Shown piece by piece: positions 16,946 through 24,244 of a DNA stretch of 36,174 bases (the first letter of the stretch is position 1; each line of letters starts with the position of its first letter). Below the pieces are notes generated by a model. That model made no database searches. It saw nothing but the letters and a program-made list of their open reading frames with translations, and had not been told where the DNA came from. This DNA comes from an uncultured Pseudomonadota bacterium (GTDB lineage: Bacteria > Bdellovibrionota_B > Oligoflexia > Oligoflexales > CAIMVM01), in assembly GCA_903844895.1 (NCBI GenBank), contig CAIMVM010000330.1, forward strand, positions 73,255-109,428, written 5' to 3'. The translations under genes were made by a program, and so were the position numbers.

Positions 16946-18508
16946 ATGACAAGTCTAGCGACAACATCGCTTCTTTTGGGATTGTATAGTCAGTTTCTTC
17001 CTTCAGGAGACGAGGGTCAAAAGTTGTTTCAGGTTCTCAGTTCCTTTGACCTATCCCAGAAAAGTCAAGAAGCACTGCCCTATGTTACCTTTCAGTCTGG
17101 GGAATCTCTTTCGGATAGAGGAAACCCAGTTTTGAATCGAGTATCTTTAATTGCACGGGGAGACTATGATTTTTGGCTCATGAGGCAGTATATATCTCCT
17201 AAGAAGTCGCTGCCGGCATCATTGCCAAAATGGCAAACTTGGGCCTTTGTGGGGATTTTGGTCGATAGGTCTAAGGAGCCCGTGAGGGCTTATTATTTCG
17301 AATTTGATTCAAGTCCTGTACCTGACAATTCGTTGCCGAGTCTTATACCATTTCGTGCCAGTTGTTCTAAGTGTCATTCTTCTGGGCCTAGGGTTATAAG
17401 GCCTCATGTTTCGCCAAATTCTATGTTTAAAACTTTAGAGTCAAAGAGAAATATTTTAGAGGAGTGGAATCAGAGGATCGCGCAGTATCGCACCGTTAAA
17501 GATTTTCTATCAAATCATGAATCTAAAATGTTTCCCACGACAAGTTCGTCATCGGAAATTCTGAAGCTTGGACTGTGTGCGGAATGTCACAATTCCAAGT
17601 CTGATGCAATAAGGGGGGCCCTGAATAGAAAAAATGCCGATTCCATTCTCTATCTGGTAGAAACTCATGAAATGCCTATGCATGATGATGACGCTTTGCC
17701 CCAAGCAGGTGATAGAACAAAACGGATTCGCAATAAAAAACTTTTGAAATGTCTGAAGGATTGGGCTTATATCAAAGAAGCCTCTGCTCAGGTTGTGGAT
17801 GCAAACATGAGGTTGGAAAAATGCGTTGCATCTGCAGGGCCCGTCAAAGCCGCTCAGCAAGTAAAGCAAGTAAAGCAAGTAAAGCAAGTAAAGCAAGTAA
17901 AGCAATTAGATCACGTCAGTATTGAGCAGAGTTTACCTAAAACCAAGGAAGAGCAATCTGATGTGTTTGGTTTTTCAGTTAAGAATATGGAACTTAGCGC
18001 AAAAGTAGAGTTGTCTCTGGGGCATTCTATGGAGATTTCTGGTATAAAAATAAAGTCTCTGCAAATCAACTGTCAAAAACCATCGGCCTGCACCGGTGTT
18101 GCTGAGTTAGACCTCGCTCATTTGACGACGGGGATTCAACTTAGAGACAGACACCTGAGTTCTTGGGTACAGAGAAATCGTGCTCTCAGTGCTAAAGTCG
18201 ATATGAAGTTTCTGAATCCAATTCAAAAAATGAGGCTTCAGAATCAAAAAGAGATGGCTTTTTTGGCACAAGCTCAGGTTGCGCTTGAAGGAGGAGGTGG
18301 TAGGGATAGCGAAACGGACGTCACGATTACTTGTAGACATATTTCTCCTCCAATCAGGACTGATGTTCTTGAATGGCAATGTAGAGTTGAATCTAGGCAA
18401 ACCTTCTTTAAGCCGATTGAAGATGACAATCCATGCTTCTTAGGGGTCTGCGTCTCCCCCTACATCACGGTTGGTGGTCAGTTTGTGCTGGCCGCAAATG
18501 CCAGGTAA
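16946..18508 (+). CDS. Diheme cytochrome c - YceI-like fusion protein
   Basis: A probable periplasmic protein of 520 residues. Two heme c motifs, CSKCH (140-144) and CAECH (211-215), lie in the N-terminal half, and HEMPMHDD (Met243/Met245) could supply an axial ligand. After a VKQ repeat linker (about 304-322) the C-terminal part looks like a YceI lipocalin-type barrel: KVELSLGHSMEISGI, a two-Cys loop (CQKPSAC) and the hallmark TTGIQLRDRHLSS. YceI proteins bind isoprenoid-like lipids such as quinone analogues; cytochromes carry electrons. A quinol-linked redox role is therefore a reasonable guess. I prefer the ATG at 16946 to the upstream TTG at 16934. The N-terminal signal is weak (short hydrophobic stretch TTSLLLGLYSQFL). 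It follows the small exported gene. Confidence 0.8.
   Translation: MTSLATTSLLLGLYSQFLPSGDEGQKLFQVLSSFDLSQKSQEALPYVTFQSGESLSDRGNPVLNRVSLIARGDYDFWLMRQYISPKKSLPASLPKWQTWAFVGILVDRSKEPVRAYYFEFDSSPVPDNSLPSLIPFRASCSKCHSSGPRVIRPHVSPNSMFKTLESKRNILEEWNQRIAQYRTVKDFLSNHESKMFPTTSSSSEILKLGLCAECHNSKSDAIRGALNRKNADSILYLVETHEMPMHDDDALPQAGDRTKRIRNKKLLKCLKDWAYIKEASAQVVDANMRLEKCVASAGPVKAAQQVKQVKQVKQVKQVKQLDHVSIEQSLPKTKEEQSDVFGFSVKNMELSAKVELSLGHSMEISGIKIKSLQINCQKPSACTGVAELDLAHLTTGIQLRDRHLSSWVQRNRALSAKVDMKFLNPIQKMRLQNQKEMAFLAQAQVALEGGGGRDSETDVTITCRHISPPIRTDVLEWQCRVESRQTFFKPIEDDNPCFLGVCVSPYITVGGQFVLAANAR
17861..17905 (+). repeat. Coding minisatellite, 9-bp unit GTAAAGCAA x5
   Basis: Five perfect copies of GTAAAGCAA encode (Val-Lys-Gln)x5 in the linker between the cytochrome and YceI-like domains. 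As the unit is three codons, copy-number change would alter linker length without breaking the frame. Confidence 0.95.
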
Positions 18509-18601
18509 TCGGCATTCTGCCCTAATTGATCTTGCATTCGCGATGCGACCTGCCCACAACTTGAGTCGGGGAGTGAAAGATTACATTAAGTCCAATTGCT
18601 A

Positions 18602-19333
18602 TCAGGGACTGACAGGTGCCTTGGCTGGTGCTTTCTTTTTCGCCTTTTTCTTTGCTCCAGATTTCTTTGTGGTTTTGGGTGCCGTCGTCGCTGCATCTGT
18701 TTCGCTGGCAGCCCCAAAAGTCATAGAAATTCCAGCCCCAAAAATTATGGTGGAAACACTTGATGAACTTTCCTTAAACTTTGAGGATCCATAGGTAAAG
18801 AAGCCGGCTAAGGCAAGGGTCGGAGAAAGGTTGTAATATCCATCAGCTTCAAATCCGAACATTGCCCCTTGTTTGGAGGTCGTTTCCCCTTGAAGGAGGC
18901 CTGTGCCGGTCATTTTAGCCTCACCACTCACAGCAGCATCAAAGAAGACCTGTGTTGCTAGGGCTATGTCACCCATTGTATATTTGGTTCCCATGCCAGT
19001 GCCTACTTGTATACCTGAGTAGGTAGCCGTTAAGCTGGAGGCTTCAACTCCTTCCGCAGCTTCAAGAGAGTATGGCTTGCTTTTAACAGACATATAGCGG
19101 AGGTGTGGTTCTGCAAATATACCGAGGGAACCCATTTGCATAAAGGTTACCGGTACTCCAACTTGAAACGCAAATCCATTTAGACTGACATCTGTAGCTG
19201 CAGATGCAGCTGTCTCTGGTATGAGCGTTTTTGCAGTTAACGTGCTATAGCCTCCGTTGGCATTCAGTCCCAATGTGAGAGCGGAGGCAATTGAAGATGG
19301 CATAACTGCAACTACTAGAAGAACCTTTTTCAT
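18602..19333 (-). CDS. Outer-membrane beta-barrel protein with Lys/Ala-rich tail
   Basis: A 243-residue exported protein with a type I signal peptide (MKKVLLVVAVMPSSIASA, cleavage before LTLG). The mature part is made of alternating hydrophobic/Gly strands (GLNANGGYSTL, LGIFAEPHLRYMSV, GIQVGTGMGTKYTM, GAMFGFEADGYYNL, ALAGFFTYGSSKF, TIIFGAGISMTFG), typical of a small OmpA/OprF-like barrel of about eight strands. Instead of ending at an aromatic residue after the last strand it continues for some 35 residues of Ala/Thr then Lys/Ala/Pro (KKSGAKKKAKKKAPAKAP), which is unusual. The start has GGAG 6 bases upstream. It converges with the cytochrome-YceI gene. No function beyond an outer-membrane location can be claimed. 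Confidence 0.8.
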   Translation of the reverse strand: MKKVLLVVAVMPSSIASALTLGLNANGGYSTLTAKTLIPETAASAATDVSLNGFAFQVGVPVTFMQMGSLGIFAEPHLRYMSVKSKPYSLEAAEGVEASSLTATYSGIQVGTGMGTKYTMGDIALATQVFFDAAVSGEAKMTGTGLLQGETTSKQGAMFGFEADGYYNLSPTLALAGFFTYGSSKFKESSSSVSTIIFGAGISMTFGAASETDAATTAPKTTKKSGAKKKAKKKAPAKAPVSP

Positions 19334-19468
19334 GATCTACTCCTAAAGATCTCAGCAAAGGCTTCGGGATTCTAAAAAAAAATTCTGAGGAAAAAGGCAA
19401 AAATGACGCTAGGGTAAGGCAAGCGAATAGAAGGCAACTCATCAAAACTATTAGCATTAGTTGAAATT

Positions 19469-20428
19469 TTATAAGTTATTGGATCTTTTTGAAAGGCTGC
19501 TAAAGACATCCGCAGCTGCAACGGGTAACAGTCGTTCCAATTTAATAGAAATGCCACCCAATGAGCCAGCTAAGTTTAAATATTCTAGAAGGGCATCTTT
19601 GTGAAAAGCCCCGCGCCGCTCCGCGGAAATGAGTCTATTCTTGGGAGTATGCTCACTAGGCACAAATTCCGTTGTGGTTACTTCATAGCCTGAGCCTCGT
19701 AACAATAGAATTCTAAGGGCATCGGTCATCAGCGCTCCCGTTTCGCGACGCAACAAGGGTGCATTCATGACTACTTTAAAGGGATGATCAGCATTGGTTC
19801 TGGAAAACTCAGTCCACTGCTGAGAGAGCTCAGCCTGGCAACACGGAGCACTAGCAATAAAGTCGGCAGACGTTCTGAGCGCCAAACCAAGGGCATCGTC
19901 AGTGGCAGTATCGCAGGCATGAAGAGAAAATACAGCGTGAAATCTATTGCTTTTGCGGAGCTCTTCAGGTTGTTCATTGATGCTATTGAAGAAGTCATCC
20001 ACGGATGTAGTTAAAAAGAAAACGGAATCGTCGAATCCAAGTGTCCTAGCTCTTTCTTTGGAACGCTCAATGAACTTAGAGTTGGAATCGATTCCGGTGA
20101 TTTCAAAAGGATGATTAAGAATTTCTTTAAAATACCAAGCAATTAGAAAAGTTAGGTAGGAATTTCCGCAGCCACAGTCGAGAATTCGAACTTTAGCAAA
20201 TCTTTCTTTAAGGCGTTCCAGGGGCCTGCGCGTTAGCTCAAGCATGTGATTGATTTGCAAATACTTGCTAGTTTGATTTGCGGATATGGAACCGTCACGA
20301 TTCATGAGTCCCAAGGTAAAAAGCAACTCAGCACCGTTTACGGGAAGTAGCAGTAATTTCTTGCCTCCCGTAAGCTTTTTTAGTCGGTCTGGACTCCAAT
20401 GTTTTTCAGCTGCTTTTCTTTTTGACAT
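19469..20428 (-). CDS. SAM-dependent methyltransferase, METTL25/Methyltransf_32-like
   Basis: A 319-residue class I methyltransferase. The SAM-binding motif I is ILDCGCGNSYLTFLIAWYF (about residues 84-102), followed by the acidic end of strand 2 (ITGIDSN). Later come FSLHACDTATDDALG, equivalent to the LHACGDLSDA signature of the Methyltransf_32 family, and SAPCCQAEL, the PCC signature seen in METTL25/RRNAD1-type proteins. The substrate is not known, although relatives are linked with RNA or ribosomes. The start ATG has GGAG upstream. It is divergent from the Rsm22-like methyltransferase, 115 bases away, so the two may share a regulatory region. Confidence 0.82.
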   Translation of the reverse strand: MSKRKAAEKHWSPDRLKKLTGGKKLLLLPVNGAELLFTLGLMNRDGSISANQTSKYLQINHMLELTRRPLERLKERFAKVRILDCGCGNSYLTFLIAWYFKEILNHPFEITGIDSNSKFIERSKERARTLGFDDSVFFLTTSVDDFFNSINEQPEELRKSNRFHAVFSLHACDTATDDALGLALRTSADFIASAPCCQAELSQQWTEFSRTNADHPFKVVMNAPLLRRETGALMTDALRILLLRGSGYEVTTTEFVPSEHTPKNRLISAERRGAFHKDALLEYLNLAGSLGGISIKLERLLPVAAADVFSSLSKRSNNL

Positions 20429-20543
20429 ATCAATCTCCGCAGTGCCTTCCTACCTAACAAATTTAGGAACTTCCAGGTCAAAATAGATTTATCTAGGATT
20501 TTTAAGGAAATCATGGCAGTGAAGTGCTTGGAGGTAGGGCTGT

Positions 20544-21467
20544 ATGGATGCTGGGCGGCTTAAGATTTTGAAAGAAATCAGGTCTCATTTTTTGAAAGAT
20601 GCACCGTCAACTACCAAGGATTATTGGGAATCTGCCGTTGCCCTTGAGGCTTATGACGCGGTATTTGCACGTCGAATACAGTGGAAATGGCGGTCCGTGC
20701 TAAAAGAGCTTGAGGTTTTGAAGTTGGAATTGCCAATGGGGCGAGTGCTGGATTATGGTTCAGGTACTGGAGTCGCTTCTGAAAGCTTGGGTCAGCTTTT
20801 CCTGCGAGAGTATCTGATTTTCGATCGAAGCGAACGCGCAATGGACTTTGCTCAAAAGAAACTTCAAAATCTTGGGGTCAATTGCAGGAAAGTCAACTCG
20901 ATAGAGAATTTGGCCTATGATACTTTTATAGCCAGCCATATTTTGTCTGAACTAGAAGAAGCGGAATTCCTAAAGGTCGCGAAGGCAGCTGAGCGGGCCC
21001 AGTTTTTGATTCTAGTTGATGCAGGTACCCCCTCAGTCTCTAAAAAGCTGATCAGCCTGAGAGACGAACTCCTACAAAAATCTTGGTTTGTCGTTGCCCC
21101 ATGCACTCATTTGAATCCCTGTCCCCTTGCAAAGTCGGAGAGTGATTGGTGTCATTTCTTTGCAAAACCCCCTTCTTCTGTTTTTACAGATTCCACTTGG
21201 GGGAAGCTTGCAAAAGAGCTTAACATTGATCTTCGATCTCTTCCCTTGAGCTATCTCATTATGTCAAAGACTCCTGTAAAGCTCGAAGGAGCCGATCGTC
21301 TTATTGGTAGATTAAAGCGAAATGGCCAGGAAACTCAGTTTCATAGCTGTGGGTCCCAAGGATTTTGTTTGAATAAAATGAAAATTCCAAAAAAGAAAAT
21401 CAAAGAAATTGACAAAGATTCTTTTCGTTCCTTTCCGCTTTTAAGCGAATCAGAATTAGAATCCTGA
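20544..21467 (+). CDS. Rsm22-like (METTL17-type) methyltransferase-like protein
   Basis: A 307-residue protein of the Rsm22 family, relatives of which assist small-ribosomal-subunit maturation. It has motif I (VLDYGSGTGVAS, about residues 70-81), FDRSERAM at strand 2, and the typical Cys-rich segment APCTHLNPCPLAKSESDWC followed by HFFAKPPSS. A further CGSQGFCLNK lies near 270. In mitochondrial METTL17 such cysteines bind an Fe-S cluster; the spacing here (C-x5-C-x9-C plus a later Cys) suggests the same, by inference. GGAGG precedes the ATG. The last 30 residues are Lys-rich. It is divergent from the METTL25-like gene and convergent with the phosphatase-like gene. Confidence 0.82.
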   Translation: MDAGRLKILKEIRSHFLKDAPSTTKDYWESAVALEAYDAVFARRIQWKWRSVLKELEVLKLELPMGRVLDYGSGTGVASESLGQLFLREYLIFDRSERAMDFAQKKLQNLGVNCRKVNSIENLAYDTFIASHILSELEEAEFLKVAKAAERAQFLILVDAGTPSVSKKLISLRDELLQKSWFVVAPCTHLNPCPLAKSESDWCHFFAKPPSSVFTDSTWGKLAKELNIDLRSLPLSYLIMSKTPVKLEGADRLIGRLKRNGQETQFHSCGSQGFCLNKMKIPKKKIKEIDKDSFRSFPLLSESELES

Positions 21468-21525
21468 AAGCATGTGTTTAATAAGGGTTTGAAATCTCAG
21501 GCAAGAGACATTCACTCTTATACTT

Positions 21526-21554
21526 CGCCTGATCTAAGCTAGTTAGATCAGGCG
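21526..21554. terminator. Long perfect hairpin between convergent genes
   Basis: CGCCTGATCTAA, loop GCTAG, TTAGATCAGGCG: a perfect 12-bp stem between the 3' ends of the Rsm22-like gene (plus) and the phosphatase-like gene (minus). No T-run follows on either strand, so it may end transcripts inefficiently or protect 3' ends, but the position fits a bidirectional terminator. Confidence 0.65.
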
Positions 21555-21576
21555 CGGTTCTTGGAAAGATGTCAGC

Positions 21577-22344
21577 TTATTGCTGATGATAGATGTTCTG
21601 GGGGCAGATGAGTGCTTGAAGTTCGCTGGAAATCATAAGCTCGGGATAAGGCTCAAATGCTTTAATTCCTTCAGGAAATGAGGGATAGTTCGAGGCGCCG
21701 TCAGTTCCATCCGCCCAATATTGAGCGGCTTCTTCGCCGCTAAATCCGCAAAACTGTCTGAGTGCCACGGCTGACATAAAACCCGAAGAGTGTCGGCCTG
21801 ACCAGCAGTGGATATAAATGGGATGGCGCACTCTGTTTTCAGCGGACTCTTTAGTGGCTTGCAAAAGCTCTTTGATGACTTGGGGTTTGGGAATGGCAAT
21901 TCTTTCCCTAGTGACTTCGACAGGAACTTTGGAAGTATAGGTAATGGAGCCCGCCTGCTGATTCTTCTTCACGCAAGAAAACGGACCTTGAGGAAAAACA
22001 CTGTCATAGAGATAAACGACACTTCCAAAATCTTCACTACAAAGACGGCTTAAGGTATTTTGATCGAGGGGAGGAGCTTTCGGATCATAATTAGGATCTA
22101 AGCTTGCAGCTGTTCCGCCGCGGTATAAAACCCCATGCAGGACCGTGCGAACGTTTGTGGTCCCCTGCAAGCTGGCATCGCCTGCTCCTTTGGCATCGAC
22201 AATCTTGGACATAAGATCATTTCCTTGACTGAGCCATGGAGCGTACTTTGTTTTAAACTCAATGACGCGTTCTTTAGGAAGAGGCGTTTCATACGCCAAG
22301 GAAACTTGAGCCAGGAGGACAGACAAAAAACCAAGAATTTTCAT
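21577..22344 (-). CDS. Exported phosphatase-like protein with atypical HCWSGRHSSG motif
   Basis: A 255-residue protein with a signal peptide (MKILGFLSVLLAQVSLA). The fold resembles dual-specificity phosphatases: VVYLYDS before the active site, YIHCWSGRHSSG, then ALRQFCGFSGEEAAQYWADGTDG and FEPYPEL. The catalytic Cys would be Cys180, but classical enzymes need Arg six residues later (CX5R). Here that place is Ser186 and the Arg is at 184. I recall relatives with HCWNGWHASG, which also lack the CX5R Arg, so this is probably a family trait rather than a mutation. Activity is uncertain. I chose the ATG at 22344 because it begins the signal peptide and has GGGAG upstream; the frame extends to 22401. 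A strong promoter lies just upstream. Confidence 0.72.
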   Translation of the reverse strand: MKILGFLSVLLAQVSLAYETPLPKERVIEFKTKYAPWLSQGNDLMSKIVDAKGAGDASLQGTTNVRTVLHGVLYRGGTAASLDPNYDPKAPPLDQNTLSRLCSEDFGSVVYLYDSVFPQGPFSCVKKNQQAGSITYTSKVPVEVTRERIAIPKPQVIKELLQATKESAENRVRHPIYIHCWSGRHSSGFMSAVALRQFCGFSGEEAAQYWADGTDGASNYPSFPEGIKAFEPYPELMISSELQALICPQNIYHQQ

Positions 22345-22391
22345 GGGACTCCCACTTATTAATATAAGGCTAAATTGGCCCTGTGTTTTAA

Positions 22392-22420
22392 AATATAGCA
22401 CCAGTTGGCCGGTCGGTCAA
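22392..22420 (-). promoter_or_regulatory. Sigma70-type promoter with overlapping TTGACCGACCGGCCAA palindrome
   Basis: On the minus strand TTGACC and TATATT are separated by exactly 17 bases, directly upstream of the phosphatase-like gene. The -35 and spacer carry TTGACCGACCGGCCAA, a near-palindrome resembling operators of many TetR-family repressors. The promoter call rests on consensus match and spacing; repressor binding is inference. Confidence 0.65.
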
Positions 22421-22834
22421 TATAGCATATCTGCCATATTCTCAAGAGGAGTCGGAGTGTTGTCTCCCAAGCGTTTAAAAAACGTCTCTTTAATTTCGGG
22501 AGGTAAAGATTTTTCCAGAGAAATTAGCTCGTTTGACTCTTAAAAGGCCATTTAAGTAGAAACCAGTGAGGATTTAAAGGAGTCTGGGAGGGCCTTGTAA
22601 AGGCCCACAGAACCTTAATACTTGGTAAGAGACCAACGCAAAGAGTTTATGGTGGCGATTGATGGGGCCGTAGCAAGCTCTTCAATTCTAAGGGCGAGTC
22701 TCAGTAAAGCGCGGCCAAACTTCTTCTAAAGAGAAGTTTTTTTGATACAGATCGGAATACGAAGTGAAAGAAAATCTTGGGTTTGTGAGTTCTACTTAAC
22801 TGTAGGCCATAAAGGGCCTTTGGTGTGTTCTTCA
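22421..22834. other. Intergenic, no gene recognised
   Basis: It holds only a plus-strand terminator-like hairpin at 22718-22743 (listed separately) and short chance frames. A small RNA ending at that hairpin is possible but unproven. Confidence 0.4.
22718..22743 (+). terminator. Rho-independent terminator with no obvious gene upstream
   Basis: AACTTCT, loop TCTAAAG, AGAAGTT followed by a T-run on the plus strand. The nearest plus-strand gene ends more than 1.2 kb upstream, across a minus-strand gene. Confidence 0.6.
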
Positions 22835-22951
22835 TTATTCAGAGTGGCAGTCACGCCAGTAGGCATCGATTGTTTCATAATTTGGCGGAGTTGGTGGAGT
22901 AAACAACCGCCAATATCCAACCAGAAAATCTAAGTAGTCATCAATCGTCAT
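22835..22951 (-). CDS. Small protein partnered with ruined nucleotidyltransferase
   Basis: A 38-residue protein beginning MTIDDYLDFLVGYWRLFTPP and ending YWRDCHSE. Its ATG overlaps the stop of the upstream nucleotidyltransferase remnant as ATGA, a sign of translational coupling. The pattern (short acidic-aromatic start followed by Pro-rich PPTPP) resembles small partners that follow DUF6036-like nucleotidyltransferases in toxin-antitoxin-like pairs. That link is from memory and moderate. It could be truncated, since partners usually have another 10-20 residues. Confidence 0.45.
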   Translation of the reverse strand: MTIDDYLDFLVGYWRLFTPPTPPNYETIDAYWRDCHSE

Positions 22952-23451
22952 GAATCCTTCCTTATACATAATATTTCCTCCCATTCGTCAAAAAGTTCGG
23001 CATGCTGTTTCATACGATTAAGACCCATGCTTGGTTCGGACCGCATAAGAGCTAAGATGTCGGCTTTGTCTTGGTGCTAGCGTTTAGGATTATTACAACT
23101 GGCTTGGATCTTTAGGCAGATGAATCCTTCAGTGCTGACTGCTTTAAGGCTGAGCTTCAGAATTTGTAACGCTTCGCGCAGCACGTCTTGGCTTAGGAGC
23201 TTTCGCGCTAGTATAAAGTCCATGGAGTCTCCTCCGACAAAAAACAGTACCTCTTCAGTTGCAGCGGCCAAGGTCTAATTGAAGCGGGGAAGATTTGTGA
23301 TAAGTATGACGGATCAGCTTCATTCAGGAGAAGATCAATATCATTCGTGGCGTTGAGGACGCCGTGGGCAGCTATTCCAAAGTCTCCGATCAGGGGGGGC
23401 AAGGTCGGTTAGGATTTTGTTTAGGCGCATAAGCGATTCTTCAAGATTCAT
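22948..23451 (-). pseudogene. Decayed nucleotidyltransferase (toxin-antitoxin type)
   Basis: From an ATG at 23451 the reading begins MNLEESLMRLNKILTDLA, then must shift at a run of seven C (minus strand; G run 23393-23399) to give LIGDFGIAAHG, ATNDIDLLLNE. This is the G-G-x-A...HG and DIDLL signature of MNT/DUF6036-type nucleotidyltransferases. A second shift near 23271 leads to VLFFVGGDSMDFILARK and VSTEGFICLKIQASCNNPKR, then an in-frame TAG, after which HQDKADILAL and HAELFDEWEEIL complete the normal C-terminus. Two frameshifts and one stop make it non-functional. In intact systems the enzyme is thought to add nucleotides to a partner or RNA. Confidence 0.75.
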
Positions 23452-23514
23452 GGCTTCGCTAGCCTTGAGAAATAGTCTTTAATGATTAGATTTCATGGCT
23501 AAGTTAGTATTACT

Positions 23515-24141
23515 TTAACTATTAGAAATCGTCTCCGCTTTCTTTCTTCGATAGAAAAACCAAACAACACTAAGAATCAACAGAGTGATGACACTAAAAA
23601 TTACCATTTGGGTTTGCTTCATGACTCGTTCTAAGTCTTCTAAATGTCCGGCAAAAAAATATCCGACCCAAACCCAGGCCGGCACAGAGACTAACGCAGC
23701 GACGCCATCAAAGACCCAAAACTTCCACGGTGGCACGCCAAAACTTCCCGAAGAAAGAAAAATAGGCATTCTTAGGCCTGGCATAAAGCGGGCAGCGAGG
23801 ACGACTTTTTCTCCATATTTCTTAAAAACAAGTCTCGTTTTTTCCATTCTTTGTTCATTTAGGAAGAGCTTAAAGGGCCATTTTGAGGTGATCCTTGGCC
23901 CGTAGTGGCGCCCTAAGTGAAAAATGATCCCATCCCCGATGAGGACTCCTGCAAGAGTCACTGCTACTACCCACTCAAATTTGCAAACTCCTGCAGCAAC
24001 CAAAATTCCACCGGTGACAAGGACAACATCTTCCGGCAAAGGAAGGCCAAAGCCGCAAGCAATGAGTATTAAAAAAATAGCGAGGTAGGCTAAATGGCCA
24101 TAGGCCATGAGGGTTTCAGATAATTTTACCAAGAGTTCCAT
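23515..24141 (-). CDS. DedA family membrane protein
   Basis: A 208-residue inner-membrane protein of the DedA/SNARE-associated (VTT) family, related to undecaprenyl-phosphate or phospholipid flippases. Characteristic pieces are CGFGLPLPEDVVLVTGGIL near the N-terminus, GVLIGDGIIFHLGRHYG, and AARFMPGLRMPIFLSSG with the conserved Arg and Pro-Gly-x-Arg. The last segment is a C-terminal membrane helix (VIFSVITLLILSVVWFFY) followed by basic residues. Length is typical. It lies 103 bases downstream of nupC on the same strand, so co-transcription is possible. The exact lipid substrate cannot be told. Confidence 0.92.
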   Translation of the reverse strand: MELLVKLSETLMAYGHLAYLAIFLILIACGFGLPLPEDVVLVTGGILVAAGVCKFEWVVAVTLAGVLIGDGIIFHLGRHYGPRITSKWPFKLFLNEQRMEKTRLVFKKYGEKVVLAARFMPGLRMPIFLSSGSFGVPPWKFWVFDGVAALVSVPAWVWVGYFFAGHLEDLERVMKQTQMVIFSVITLLILSVVWFFYRRKKAETISNS

Positions 24142-24244
24142 AGCATGGTTCCAAAAATATGGGGTGACTATACAGGTACTAATAACAGATCGCGTCTTTA
24201 ATGACTCTATTGTACGTACTTCCTGAGTAAAGTCCTATTAAGAA

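Noticed and set aside
17549-17905. Minus-strand frame with LLYLLYLLY repeats
   Set aside because: It is the reverse complement of the VKQ minisatellite inside the cytochrome-YceI gene.
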